This document shows positions 33,953-45,543 of a stretch of 64,000 nt of DNA, piece after piece (the stretch's first letter is position 1; every line of letters begins with the position of its first letter). This DNA is from Muscardinus avellanarius (Eukaryota > Chordata > Mammalia > Rodentia > Gliridae), in contig OY726573.1 of NCBI GenBank assembly GCA_963383645.1, forward strand, positions 15,236,093-15,300,092. The letters are read 5' to 3'. Below the pieces are notes generated by a model that did not search any database, was not told the origin of the DNA, and saw only the letters and a program-made list of their open reading frames with translations. A program made the position numbers and the translations under genes.

Positions 33953-36900
33953 AAGAGTGAGGGTGGGCTTCCCTTCCAGTGGTTGGCTCACCCCTGGGAG
34001 TTTCTGGCAGGGTCGTGGCCACTGCAGCGGACTGACCGTCCTCTTTCGTCCTGGGGCAGTTTGGCATGGAGAGGAGGGTCCACAGGCCCTTGGCTGGGAG
34101 GTGGTGAGGACAGGCACTTGGCGCCAGGCTTCTGGGCAGGGAGGGTGTGGCATGCCTCTGTTGTTCCCAGGATGATTCTGACGGCCTTTCTCCGTCTTGT
34201 TTTCCTTAGACATTGTCATGATGGAGGACCTGCCTAGCCTGGCCCCAGGCCCGGTCCCCAGCCCGGCTCCCAGCCCCACAGTAGCCCCCGACCCAGCCCC
34301 CGATGCCTACCGCCCAGTGGGCCTGACCAAGGCCGTGCTGTCCCTGCACACGCAGAAGGAAGAACAGGCTTTCCTCAGCCGCTTCCGAGACCTCGGCCGG
34401 CTGCGTGGACTTGACGGCTCTTCCACAGCCCCCTCGGCCCCTGGCGAGCGAGGTAGCCACCTGGGGCTTCCCTGAGCTGCGGCCGAGGGCCTGACTTCTG
34501 GTGGGGTGGCCTTGAAGGACATTTTTCTGGGGACGCAGGCTGGTGCTGCCTCCGCCGGGGCTCTGCCTAGGGACAGGCCCCTTGCTAGCCTCTCCACCTT
34601 AGGCTGGGGCTCCAGGCTACAGCCTGGGGGGCGGACACTGAGACAGGAGGGCAGGGGTGCTGTGTTCCAGGTGAGCAACTTCAGGCCTAGCTGGGGGCAG
34701 AGGGGCAGAACGTTTGCCCACCTAGGACTCAGACGTCACCGATCAAGAGGTCTGCAAGACTCTGGGCTGACTCTCAGTGGTGGGGCCGGGCTTCGGGGCA
34801 GATGGAAGGCTGCCCCTCCAGGTGCTGGAGGGAGGTCCTGTGCAGGTGGCTGCAGGACCAAACGCTCAGGCCTGGGCTTTCCTGCCCACCTCTCCGCTCC
34901 ATTGCAAGCTAGACGGAGCACGGCCTTGACGGGCAGGAGGACCCAGGCTGGCAGTGCCTGCGGGATTTGGGCTGATGGACTGGAGCTGCCTGCCTGTTCG
35001 TCCACGGACCCCCTCTGCCAGCACGCCTCTTGTTTTTGGCACATCCCCCTCGAGCCCTCCTGTAACCTTGCCTCCTTCTGGCTCATTTCTCAATAAACCC
35101 CCCTGTCCCTGACTTCTGTGATTCTTCCCTGAAGGTGCCCCACCCCCGGAGTCCCCTCTGTCCTGTGTGGGCTGAGAAGCCTGCTCTGGCCTCCCCCTGG
35201 TCGGAGTGTCAGGGCGTTGAGGGCGGCAGGGGCGCTAAGTGCCAGGCGGAGGCTCGCTCTAACCCTGGTCTCTCCCCACAGGCTGTCACCACGGGCCTGC
35301 GCCCCCCAGCCGCCGACACCACTGCCGCTCCAAAGCCAAGCGCTCACGCCACCACCAGACCCCCCGGGCGGAAGGCCCCTGCTATGTCTCCCACCCCTCA
35401 CCTGTGCCCCCCTCCGGCCCCTGGCCTCCTCCGCCAGCCGCTGCCCCCTTCCCAGCAGTGGTCCAGCCCTACACGCTTCCAGTGTTCTCCCCTCGAGGCG
35501 CCCAGCCTCTCCCCTCTGCCCCCACCTCTGTGCCCCCTGCTGCGTTCCCCGCACCCCTAGTGGCCCCAGTGGTGGCCTTGGTACTCCCTAACTACCTGTT
35601 CCCCGCCCCATCAAGCTACCCACTTGGGGCACCCCAGGCCCCTGCTGAGGGCCCTCCCACCCCTGCCGCCCACTCGCCTTCCCCATCCCTACCCCCGCTG
35701 CCCCCCAGCCCCCTGCACCGCCCGGACTCCCCGCTGTTCAACTCGAGGTGCAGCTCCCCGCTCCAGCTCAACCTGCTGCAGCTCGAGGAGCCCCCCCGTG
35801 CTGAGGGGGCTGCTGTCGCAGGGGGCCCCGGGAGCAGTGCCGGGCCCCCGCCCCCCGGGGCAGAGGCTGCTGAGCCGGAGGCCAGACTGGTGAGCACCTC
35901 CCCGCCTGCCTCCGCCGCCTGGTGCCACTCCTGCCCTGGGTCTCCCTACCAGGGGGTGGTGTGCGGTGGGAGACTGCAGCTGAAGTCCCGCTGCCTCCTC
36001 TGTGGAGGGACAGCCCTGTCTGACAGGTGGCAAGGCCATCCCCATAACGTCCGAGAGCACAGTTGCCATTGGGAGGCCTGGTGCCACTGCGCCTCCAGCA
36101 GATGGGAAGCCCAGGTGCCGACCCGAGCCCCGCCCTGCTCCTGATCCCCTTCCGCTCCCCATGCTCCCTGTGCAGGCGGAGGTGACGGAGTCCTCCAATC
36201 AGGACGCGCTCTCCGGCTCCAGTGACCTGCTGGAGCTGCTGCTGCAGGAGGACTCTCGCTCGGGCACAGGCTCTGCGGCCTCAGGCTCCCTGGGCTCGGG
36301 CTCGGGCTCGGGCTCCGGTCCAGGCTCCCACGAAGGGGGCAGCACCTCGGCCAGCGTCACCCGTGAGTGCCCGCCCTCTGGCACCGGGGCAGTGTGAGAC
36401 CGGGGAGCAGGGGCGCATGCTGGGGCACACGGCTTTGAGGGGGGTCCGGGGGGCCTGCCTGGCCTCACTGGCTCCCCCTGCCCCATCTCCAGGCAGCAGC
36501 CAGAGCAGCCACACCAGCAAGTACTTCGGCAGCATCGACTCCTCGGAGGCCGAGGCTGGGGCTGCTCAGGCCAGGGCTGAGCCTGGGGAGCAGGTCATTA
36601 AGTACGTGCTGCAGGATCCCATCTGGCTGCTCATGGCCAACGCTGACCAGCGTGTCATGATGACGTACCAGGTGCCCTCCAGGTGAGGAGCTTCGGGGGC
36701 CACCTCCACCTGCCTTCCCTGCCCCGCTCACTTGGGGCTTCTTGCTGGTACTGCCTCCCAGCTCCCTATCCATGTATTTCCTCCCAGGCTGAGAGCAGGT
36801 TTCCTGGTCTTGGAAACCACCTCTGGTGCCGGGGAGGAACAGAAGGTGGCGGGTGGGCAGTGGTGGGGGTGGCAGAGGAAGAATGCCTTCCTCTTGGATC

Positions 36901-37892
36901 CGGCCCCCGGGCCTGGATCCCAGAATCCCTTCCTCGCGCAGGGACACGGCCTCTGTGCTGAAGCAGGATCGGGAACGGCTCCGGGCCATGCAGAAGCAGC
37001 AGCCTTGGTTCTCGGAAGACCAGCGGCGGGAACTGGGTGCCGTGCACTCCTGGGTCCGGAAGGGCCAGCTGCCTCGGGCCCTTGATGTGATGGTGAGAGA
37101 GGTCTGGAACTGGGCAGGGGAAGTTAGCTCCAGTCCAAGGGATAGAAGCTACGAGCTGACCTGGCCTCCCGGCATCATTAATTCTGAAGGAAGTCAGTCC
37201 CACTGAGTTTGCCACTGGATCATGAAGTTTTAAACCTCATGAGCCGAGCGCGGTGGGAATGCCTGGAAATCTAGTACTTGGGAGGCTGAGACTGGAGGGT
37301 TGCAGGTATTTACTAAGGCGCTCCACAACTTAGACCCTGTCTCAAAAAGTAGAATAGGGCTGGGGGCCTACTGTAAAAGAGCAAACAACAAAAAAGCCCA
37401 TGACATTGTGCAGAGCATTTCCGAGCCCATCTCAGGCTTGCGTGCATTGTAGCCCTCTCGGGGAGGGTCTGGGGGGAGGGCAGAAAGCATGTTCCCAGCT
37501 TTGCTGGATCCCAGGTGCGTCTGCGGACTAGATTCCTGGGAGCATGTTCTGGAAAGCACCGTTGGGTCGGGTGGGGCGCTGGGGGCCGGTAGCAGCGAGG
37601 ACCCTGCCTGACTTACTCGTATTCCTTTCCCCCCCCCAAGGCCTGTGTGGACTGTGGTAGCAGCCCCCAGGACCCCGGCCACCCTGATGACCCCCTCTTC
37701 TCAGAGCTGGATGGACTGGGGCTGGAGCCCATGGAGGAGGGCGGCGGTGGCGAGGGGGAGGGTGGCGGGGAGGCCCAGACCCAAGTTGGGGTCAAGGTCT
37801 CCGGCTCTCAGTACTCGGCCATGGAGGAGGAAGAGCAAGGTGGGAGCTCGTCCAGTCCAGCCTTACCTGCAGCGGAAAACAACGCCAGCTAG
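28765..37892 (+). CDS. PER1: PER1, period circadian regulator 1 (22 coding exons)
   Basis: PER1 is the negative limb of the circadian loop: with CRY it enters the nucleus and represses CLOCK:BMAL1. Coding exons: 28765-29030, 29146-29244, 29335-29489, 29576-29697, 29796-29997, 30129-30180, 30291-30433, 30823-30901, 30977-31083, 31469-31622, 31729-31837, 31933-32064, 32262-32367, 32649-32820, 32901-33031, 33213-33389, 34210-34452, 35282-35889, 36176-36362, 36493-36682, 36942-37092, 37641-37892. They sum to 3837 bases, 1278 residues (human about 1290), with all junctions GT-AG. Visible parts: N-terminal Ser-rich region; PAS-A (about 200-280, from [15 protein letters not shown] on); PAS-B (about 347-460, [10 protein letters not shown]); a serine cluster [12 protein letters not shown] (about 520) of the kind phosphorylated by CK1; basic nuclear signal [15 protein letters not shown] at the start of the 608-base exon; Gly/Ser repeat; C-terminal CRY-binding region ending in acidic runs. 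The start follows the exon 2 acceptor (28648) and a 5' UTR. Confidence 0.98.
31155..31355 (+). repeat. SINE in PER1 intron 10
   Basis: B1-dID copy in the same orientation as the gene, with B1 head, AAAGAAATAAAATCGGTCTG junction and a shortened dID tail ending in an A-run. It splits the intron before exon 31469-31622 without touching splice sites. Confidence 0.8.
32430..32625 (-). repeat. SINE in PER1 intron 14
   Basis: Reversed dID tail and B1 head (TGTGCCACTGTGCCTGGCT at the end), about 25 bases before the next acceptor AG at 32647-32648. Its reversed A-tail gives a T-run near 32501-32510. Confidence 0.8.
33722..33950 (+). repeat. SINE with (CA)n tail in PER1 intron 17
   Basis: B1-dID copy on the + strand followed directly by a CA dinucleotide run at about 33904-33949, probably grown from the SINE tail. 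Confidence 0.85.
34453..35115 (+). promoter_or_regulatory. PER1: Candidate intronic polyadenylation region of PER1
   Basis: If the donor after 34452 is skipped, the frame reads SHLGLP and stops at TGA 34473-34475. An AATAAA follows at 35092-35097, with T/GT-rich sequence downstream (TGTCCCTGACTTCTGTGATT). This would form a composite terminal exon 34210 to about 35115, coding an 823-residue PER1. Confidence 0.45.
37228..37372 (+). repeat. Degraded SINE in PER1 intron 22
   Basis: A shortened B1-like head (GAGCGCGGTGGGAATGCC) and start of a tail (GGGCTGGGGG), lacking a complete dID. Confidence 0.65.
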
Positions 37893-38440
37893 ACTGTTCG
37901 AGGGCCACTCCCGGGAATCCAGAGCTCAGTTGTGGCTGGACCGACCAATAGGAAACTGCCCCGGCTTCTCCCACTTAGGGCGGGACCCTCATCACCAGCC
38001 CAGGGTCCTGGGGCTGCCTCTGGCTACTTAGGGAACAGAGTGGGCAACTTGTCAGGCTCGCCAAGAGGAGGGTCACCTCCCAGCCCTGGCGAGAAGCCCC
38101 TTCCTCCTCTGGATAAGGCTGCTTACAAGCTGCTGAAGTGGTCTCCAAATCCTGGTTGAGCCCGAGTCCCAGTCCCTAGGGTTGGGGCCACACTTATTTA
38201 TTGGGGGAGACAGCTCTCTCATCTCCTCCCCAGCTGGGAGGAGGGGAGCCTGGGGCTCACACAGGGCCCAGGGGTTTGAACTCCCAGCTGCTCCGGGATG
38301 GGGGAGGTTGGTGGACCATGGTGTCCCTGGTGCTGCCCCTCAGGTGGGACCCAGGTGTTCTCAGCCCTACCCTCAACCAATGGCATTTGTGTTTTTGATA
38401 TTGTGTCTGTTACTTTTTTAATACAAAAAAAAAAAGAGAA
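37893..38440 (+). other. PER1: PER1 3' UTR
   Basis: This is the SINE-free stretch after the stop TAG at 37890-37892. No canonical AATAAA is present before 38.44 kb. A variant signal AATACA (TTTTTAATACAAAAA, near 38419-38424) is the best candidate for the 3' end. Confidence 0.6.
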
Positions 38441-39046
38441 ACCCAGGACTTTGTGGAGTGAAGTGTGGGGCTTTGGTGAGGGAGGAATGGCTCTGCTTCC
38501 AGGAAGGTGGTATTGAGGGTGGGCTATGAGCCCCATCCCTGTCCCTTCCACATCCTGCCCAAGGGCCTTGCTCAGCCGGCTAAACCTGCACCTCACTCAG
38601 ACTCTACTCTCAACCCTACCATTAGCGCCTGGGCTGGGTTTGTCCTGGGGAGGAGAGATGAGAGGCAGCTGACTTGTGGGTAAGGGCTTGAGCAAACTCC
38701 AGCCAGGGGTCAGGTGGCAGAGGCAGGGAGGAGCCAGGGCCCTGAGACAGTGGAGGAACGGGCTTAGTTTCTGTTTTAGCTTCTTGCAGACCATGGTAGT
38801 GGCCCTTGAGCTGGTCCATACAGGTAGCTGAGGCACACGGAGCCCTGCGTTCATTCATGGTCCAGTTAGCCCCCAAAAGGTGTTGGAGGAGGGGCTGGGG
38901 TGTCAACGGATCAGGACCTACAAGGGAAGGGAATGCTGAAGAGGGTTTTTTTGCGGGGGAGGGGGTCCCTCACAAATTCTAATAGTAGGCAGTTCCTGGC
39001 GCCCAGTAATAGCTGATCTATCTCGAGGCACACCCCTCTTCCTGCC
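38440..39046. other. Unique sequence between PER1 and the first tRNA
   Basis: SINE-free, with no gene or clear regulatory element recognised. Confidence 0.45.
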
Positions 39047-39120
39047 GGCGCCGTGGCTTAGCTGGTTAAAGCGCCTGTCTAGTAAACAGGAGATCCTGGG
39101 TTCGAATCCCAGCGGTGCCT
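39047..39120 (+). tRNA. tRNA-Thr (AGT)
   Basis: 74 bases from GGCGCCG to the discriminator T, folding as a full cloverleaf. The acceptor stem is GGCGCCG/CGGTGCC (with one wobble pair), the anticodon AGT at 39081-39083 in loop TCTAGTAA, and the B box GGTTCGAATCC is intact. The encoded A34 would be modified to inosine to read Thr ACU/ACC/ACA. It matches mammalian tRNA-Thr-AGT as remembered. Confidence 0.95.
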
Positions 39121-39540
39121 ACCGACGTCCGTATATTATTGCTACGAAGAGAGCGCCACCCACAACTACTAGGGGTTTTCTGTTCTATCCTTCCAAAGGT
39201 TCTTCTTACCAACCCAGTCCCTTTCCCATGCACTTTTAGTGTGAATTTGGAGGTTTAAGACGCACTATGCCTTCAAGATCCAGGTGTAGTAGGCGTTCCA
39301 TCCCATTATCTGCCGCTAAGGCCACAAGGGACCAGTAGCCCAGGCCTTTTTATTGGGCCATACTGGGGCTCGAGGAGGGAAGCAGGACCAAGAAGCTGCG
39401 GTCTGAGAGCGCTGCTGGTTTGGGGAAGGCGGGATCTCAGCTGTTTCTCCTGGGCGCACGCGCAGCGGGAGCCGGGTGGGGCCGCAGGAGGAGGCGCGCC
39501 GATAGGTAGCTATAGTTGCGCAGGAGCTGGGCCGCACGCG

Positions 39541-39622
39541 GCTGTGATGGCCGAGTGGTTAAGGCGTTGGACTCGAAATCCAATGGGGTTTCCCCGCGCA
39601 GGTTCGAATCCTGCTCACAGCG
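39541..39622 (+). tRNA. tRNA-Ser (CGA)
   Basis: 82 bases with the long variable arm of a serine tRNA. The anticodon CGA is at 39574-39576, the B box GGTTCGAATCC is intact, and acceptor ends GCTGTGA/TCACAGC pair. A T-run (TTTTG) about 8 bases downstream is a Pol III terminator. It lies 420 bases after tRNA-Thr in the same orientation. Confidence 0.96.
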
Positions 39623-40230
39623 GTGGTAGTTTTGTTAATGGGCAAATGCTACGTTCGGAGCAGGAAAACATTGTTTTCCAGGTCTTTCTTTGAAGAAACT
39701 CCCACCTTATTCCAAAGATTCAGGGATCCAGTTACCCCGGAGCAGCCCGCCAGCGCCCTGGTGAGACGCAGCCTCCCGCTGACCTACAAAAGTGTCTCCC
39801 TTTTTCAGTTTATAATACCACCCAGATCAGCAATCAGACAGCGCTTCCCCCAAACCGCTCACCCTCCCACTCCTCTGCACGATCGCTCCATTCCTCCTCT
39901 CCTCCATTCCTCCACAGCCCTTTCCACCTGCTCTGGCTTACTTTCCAGTGTCACTAAGAAAATTAAACGTTCTCAACAGTTTCCAGTGGACGGCCACCAT
40001 CACACCCACTTAGCTACTGGGGAGTGTGGCCACACCCTTCCTTTCTCCCTCCTTACCGTAGAAGAAACTTCCGCTGAGCTACGCCAGCCTCTACAGCCCC
40101 AGCGTCCTGTTGCCTCTAGGCCACTCAGAACACACTGTGCTCTTTCTTATAGCATCAAATTTTCCTGTCTACCGGATTATTGCTACCAACCTGCAGGTAT
40201 TTCTTCGAAGGATTTAGAACAAGCTGGACA
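39623..40230. other. Unique sequence after tRNA-Ser
   Basis: No SINE and no recognised gene. An open frame begins here and runs on through the SINE and polypurine tract to 40540; I do not consider it a gene. Confidence 0.4.
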
Positions 40231-40349
40231 TCAGAAACTACCTGTGGTGGCGCACCTCCGTGATCCTAGTCCTTGGAAGGCTGAGACAGAAGCATTACAG
40301 GTTCGAAGCCAGTCTCAGAAATTTCGTGAGGCCCTCAGCAATTTAGTAA

Positions 40350-40390
<41 letters not shown>

Positions 40391-40605
40391 AGAAGAGGAG
40401 GAGGAAGAAAGAAAAGGAGGAGGAAGAAGAGGAAGAGGAAGAAGAGGAGGAGGAAGAAGAGGAAGAGGAGGAGGCCCTCGGTTCGCAGACGGCCTCAGCT
40501 ATTTAGTGAGGTCTGCAACTTAGACCCTGCTTCAAAATAATTAAAAATAGCGCTGGGGGTGAAGCTGGAAGTAGAATACCTCTGGGTTCAATTCCAACTA
40601 TAAAA
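40230..40605 (+). repeat. SINE split by a polypurine GGA/GAA tract
   Basis: A B1 head (GTGGTGGCGCACCTCC) is followed at about 40349-40472 by some 120 bases of almost pure purine (AGGAGGAAG units). A second B1 tail and dID follow to 40600. The run probably expanded from a SINE A-rich tail. Confidence 0.75.
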
Positions 40606-40965
40606 AAATCAAACAAACAAATAGTGTATAGTACTGAGTTATAGCAACAAAAAAGCACTAAGACACTCTTGACCCCAAATTCCTCTCCAACTACCACTCA
40701 ATTTCTCTGATCCCCTCTACTGTAGATTTTAAAAGTTATTGAAGATTTTCTTCTAATGCCCATAGAATATGGTAATGAATATGTATTTGTTCAGAATTGT
40801 TACAATATTTAAATTTTTGCTGTGGGATTGAGTTCCTTTTTCTAACACTAATTTGGCCATATGTTAGCGTGCTTGTAAATATAATTTAGATACTTGAAGT
40901 CATAAGAGCTTTATTTATGCCATATAGGACCACACTAAAATGTTTAAAAATGTATTTCTAATTTT
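40605..40965. other. AT-rich unique sequence
   Basis: Nothing recognisable: AT-rich, no gene-like frame and no SINE. Confidence 0.4.
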
Positions 40966-40969
40966 TTAA

Positions 40970-41201
40970 AAAATTTTTGAAAGTCTGAGGATAGAACGAA
41001 CCTAGGGGCATTCAACCTCTGAGCTACACGCCCTGTCCTATTTTTTATTCTTTTATTTTGAAACAGGGTCTCACTAAGTTGCAGAGGGCCTCACTAAGTA
41101 GCTGAGGCTGTGGCTGTCCATCAACTGTGATCGTGATCTTCCCATCTCAGCCTCCTGAAAGCTAGGATTATAAGCATGCACCACCATGCCCAGCTTGTAA
41201 T

Positions 41202-41248
<47 letters not shown>

Positions 41249-43790
41249 TGTGTGGTACAAGGGGTGGAACCCAGGGGCTTTTCTACCTCCGGGCTATACT
41301 CCCAGACCTATTTTATACTTTATTTGGAAACAGGGTCTCACTTAGTTGCTGAGACCCTCACTAAATAGCTGAGGCTGGCTTTGAACCTGTGTGATCCTCC
41401 TGTCTCAGCCTCCCAAGCGCTGAGATTACAACCGTGAGCCACCACCACCACCACCACCACCACCACCCCGGCTATAATTATTTTTCTTTTTCTTTTTTTC
41501 TTTTTGGTGGTGATACTGGGGTTCCTGGAAACCCTTCTACCTCCAGGCTACACTCCCAGACCTATTTTTTTTAAAATATTTTTATTTGGAAACAGGGTCT
41601 CTTAAAGCCATCGAGGCTGGCTTCGAATCAGTGCAATCCTCTTGTCTCCACCTCCCAAGCACGGGGATTACAAGCGTGTGCCACCATGCCCGGCTCTATA
41701 ATTCATTTCTAAAAATAATCTACCTCCTAGCTACACCTCCAGCCATATTTCTTTTTATTTATTTATTTATTTATTTTTGAAACCGGTCTCACTAAGTTGC
41801 AAAAGGCCTCACTAAGTAGCTGAGGCTGTCCGCGAACCGAGATCCTCCTGTCTCAGCCTTCCAAATGCTGAGATTACAAGCATGTGCTACCACGCAGGGC
41901 TATATGACATCTTCTGTAGGAAGAAAAAAAAAAAAAAGTTATATTATGTCCTTTCTCCTAGTCTTTTTTTTTTTTTTTTTTCGGGTCTGGGGATGGAACC
42001 CAGGGGCATTCTACCCCCAAGCTACACCCCCAGCCCTATGTTTTATTCTTTATTTTGAAACAGGGTCTCACTAAGTTGCGGAGGGCCTCACTAAGTAGCT
42101 GAGGCTGTCCGCGAACCACGATCCTCCTGTCTCAGCCTCTCGAATGCTGGGATTACAAGCGTGCGCCACCATGCCCGGCATCCTCCTATTCTTGAATAGT
42201 CTTTGAACTCTTTCCAACCAGGTTCCCCTGTCCTTCTCATCAAAACTGCCTCTGTAAGGCTGGACGTGGTGGTACACGCTTGTTCCCAGTACTTGGGAGG
42301 CTGAGACAGGAGGATCACAGGTTCGCAGCCAGCCTCAGCTACTTAGGCTCTCAGCAACTTAGTGAGACTCTGTTTCCAAATAAATTATAAAATAGGGCTG
42401 GGGGTGTAGCTCGGAGATAGAAAAGCCCCTGGGTTCCATCCCCAGTACCACACACACACACACAAAACCTGCCTGTGTGTGTGTGGTACTGGGGATTATA
42501 GAGGGGCAAGGGGCATTCTACCTCCAAACTACACCACCAGCCCCATTTTATTTTTATTTTATTTTGAGATAAAATTAGTGAGCAGACTTTGTGTGTGTGT
42601 GTGTGTGTATGTGTGTGTGGGGGGGGGTATGGGGGGGTGGAACCTAAGGGCTTTCCAGACCTATTTTATACTTTATTTGGAAACTGGGTCTCACTAAATT
42701 GCTGAGAGCCTCACTAAGTAGCTGAAGCTGGCTTGGAACCTGTGGGATCCTCCTATCTCAGTCTCCTGTGTGCTAGGATTGCAAACATGTGCCACTTCCC
42801 ATGGAGACCTTTTTTTTTTTTTTTTTTTTTTTTTTTGGTGGTATTGGGAGTGGAACCCAGAGGCTTTCTACTTCCGGGCTATACTCCCAGACCTTTTTTA
42901 TATTTTATTTGGAAACAGGGTCTCACTAAGTTGCTGAGAGCCTCACTAAGTAGCTGAGGCTGGCTTCGAACCTGTGCGATCCTCCTGTCTCAGCCTCCCA
43001 AGTGCGGGGATTACAAGCGTGCGCCACCACACCCACTTGAGACCTTTTTGTTTTATAAATAGTAAAGAGTTTTAAAGTATCTTTCCAAACCGGGTGTGGT
43101 GGCGCACATTTATAATCCCAGCATTCGGGAAGCTGAGACCATAGGATGGCAGTTCACCGACCGCCTCAGCTACTTGGTGAGGCCCTCTGCAATTCAATAA
43201 GACCCTGTTTAAAAAAAAAGAAAGAAAAAGAAAAAGAAGAGAGAGAGAGCTGGGCGTGGTGGCGCACGTTTGTAATCCCAGCATTCAGGAGGCTGAGACC
43301 AGAAGATCGAGGTTCACGGCCAGCCTCAGCTGTCAAGCACCCTTGTAATCCTAGTATTTGGGATGCAGAGACAGGAGGATCACACAGGTTCAAAGCCAGC
43401 CTCAGCTACTTAGTGAGGCTCTCAGCAACTTAGTGAGACCCAGAGGTAGAAAAGCCCCTGGGTTCCACCCACAGTGCCACACACAAAAAGAAAAGAAAGA
43501 AAGAATAAAATCCAGGTGTGGTGGCACATACTTGTAATTCCAGTATTGGGAGGCTGAGACAGGAGGAGATTGGGAGGCTGGTTTTGCAGGTTCGAAGCCA
43601 GCCTCAGTTACTTAGTGAGGCTCTCAGCAGCTTAGTGAGACCCTGTTTCCAAATAAAACAGGTTTGGGAGTATAGCCTGAAGATAGAAAGCCCCTGGGTT
43701 CCACCCCTAGTACCACTAAATGAAATAAAATAAAATAAAATAGGTCTGGGAGTGTAGCCCAGAGGTAGAAAGCCCCTGGGTTCCATCCCC

Positions 43791-43840
<50 letters not shown>

Positions 43841-44037
43841 TAATAGGGCTGAGATGTAGCTCAGAGGTAGAATGCCTCTGGGTTCCATTACCAATACTGC
43901 AAAAAAAAAGCAACATCGTTGTAACAATTGAGGAAATGGGAATGTGCACTGTATTAATACAATGTCATGATTATTTTGATAGGCATACCTTTATGTAATT
44001 TTATGTAATTTTTTTTGGTAGTGCCCCAGGGACTTTC

Positions 44038-44089
<52 letters not shown>

Positions 44090-44605
44090 TACTGGGATTC
44101 CTGGAAACCCTTCTACCTCTGGGCTACACTCCCAGACCTATTTTTATACTTTTTTTTTTTTTTTTAAATTGGAAACAGGGTCTCTTAAGCCAGTGCAGCT
44201 GGCTTCGAACCTGCGCGATCCTCCTGTCTGGGCCTCCCGAGGCTGCGCCACCACGCCTGGAGGCTTTCTACTTTTTAGTTACATCTCTGGCCCTGATTTT
44301 GTTTGTTTTTGTTTTTGTTTTATTTTGTTTTTGCAGTTCTGAGGTTTGAACCCAGGGCATTCTACCTCCAAGCTATATACTCAGCTATCTTTGATTCTTG
44401 ATTTTAAAATAGGGTCTGAAGCCAGGTATGGTGGCACATACTTGTAATCCCAGCATTTGGGAGGCTGAGACCAGAGGATGGCCTCAGCTACTTAGTGAGG
44501 CCCTCTGCAACGCAGTGAGACCCTGTTTCAAAGTAAATAATACAAAAAAATTGGGCAGGGGTATAGCTCGGAGGTCAAATACCTCTGGGTTCCATCCCCA
44601 GACCC

Positions 44606-44644
<39 letters not shown>

Positions 44645-45075
44645 TAATAATAGGGTCTGAGCCAAGCATGGTGGCGCACGCTTGTCATCCCAGCATTTGG
44701 GAGGCTGAGACAGGAGGATCGCGGTTCACGGACAGCTTGGAGGTCGAATGCCTCTGGGTTCCATCCCCAGACCCTCAAAAAAACCCAACCAAACAAACAA
44801 ACAAAAACAGAATAAAACATAGGGCTGGGGGTGTAGCTCAGAGGCAGAATGCCCCTGGGTTCCATTCCTAGTAATTCAATAAATAAATAAAAAATAAAAA
44901 ATAAAATAGGGCTAGGTTTGTAGCTTAGAGGTAGAATTCCCCTGGTTCCACCCCCAGTACTGCATAAACAAACAAACAAACAAGCAAACAAATAAAGATG
45001 GGGTGTAGCTCAGAGGCAGAATGCCCCAGGGTTTCATTACCAGTACAGCATTAAAAAAAAAAAAAAAAAAGAGTT
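40970..45075. repeat. B1-dID SINE cluster with dinucleotide repeats
   Basis: Minus copies fill about 40980-41190, 41255-41430, 41505-41690, 41720-41905, 41970-42180, 42490-42540, 42630-43040 and 44085-44380. Plus copies fill about 42257-42450, 43088-43210, 43248-43490, 43512-43720 and 44420-44610, then 44660-45060. Dinucleotide tracts lie at about 41203-41255 (GT), 43796-43836 (CA) and 44041-44087 (TG). An (AAT)n tract lies near 44609-44644 and a (CCA)n tract near 41440-41466. Free dID units without a B1 head recur at 43735-43795, 43845-43900, 44815-44875, 44908-44965 and 44997-45050. Confidence 0.85.
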
Positions 45076-45079
45076 CATC

Positions 45080-45538
45080 ATGTGGGCCTAGAGTTAGTCC
45101 CTCTGGGCCCAGAAGCCGGGTCCTCCTACTTCCCAGATCCAGAACCCCAGGAGCCGACCCTCCAGGCTCTACCCAGGCCCCAGGGGGTTGAGGAAGCTGG
45201 GCTTTCCTTTGAAGACCAGAGGGAGGGCTGAGCTTTGGAATCCCGGCCTGGGAAGCAGTCGCAGTGTAGCTGGGACACTGAGCACGCTGTGTGGTCTCTG
45301 TTCCTGCCTCCCTGGAGGCCGAGGTGGGACAAGAACTCCCCTGCCCAAGCCTCGAGGTGGCCCGCGGCTGAGCCTGCAGTCCGGAGGGTCCAGAGGCTCA
45401 GACGCCCATACAAGTGGCATAAAGCCACTCTGTACACAGAGACACTGAAAGAAGGAAAGAAAGGAAGAAATGGGCTACCAGCCACAGAGACCTATTCCAG
45501 GAAACTGCAAATCTCACACAGAGGCGCCTCGGAATCAC
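45080..45538. other. Unique sequence left of the LTR element
   Basis: Single-copy-looking, moderately GC-rich sequence with no recognised gene. It is the original target locus of the LTR element; the same unique sequence resumes only briefly after 48533 before another SINE. Confidence 0.4.
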
Positions 45539-45543
45539 ATGGG

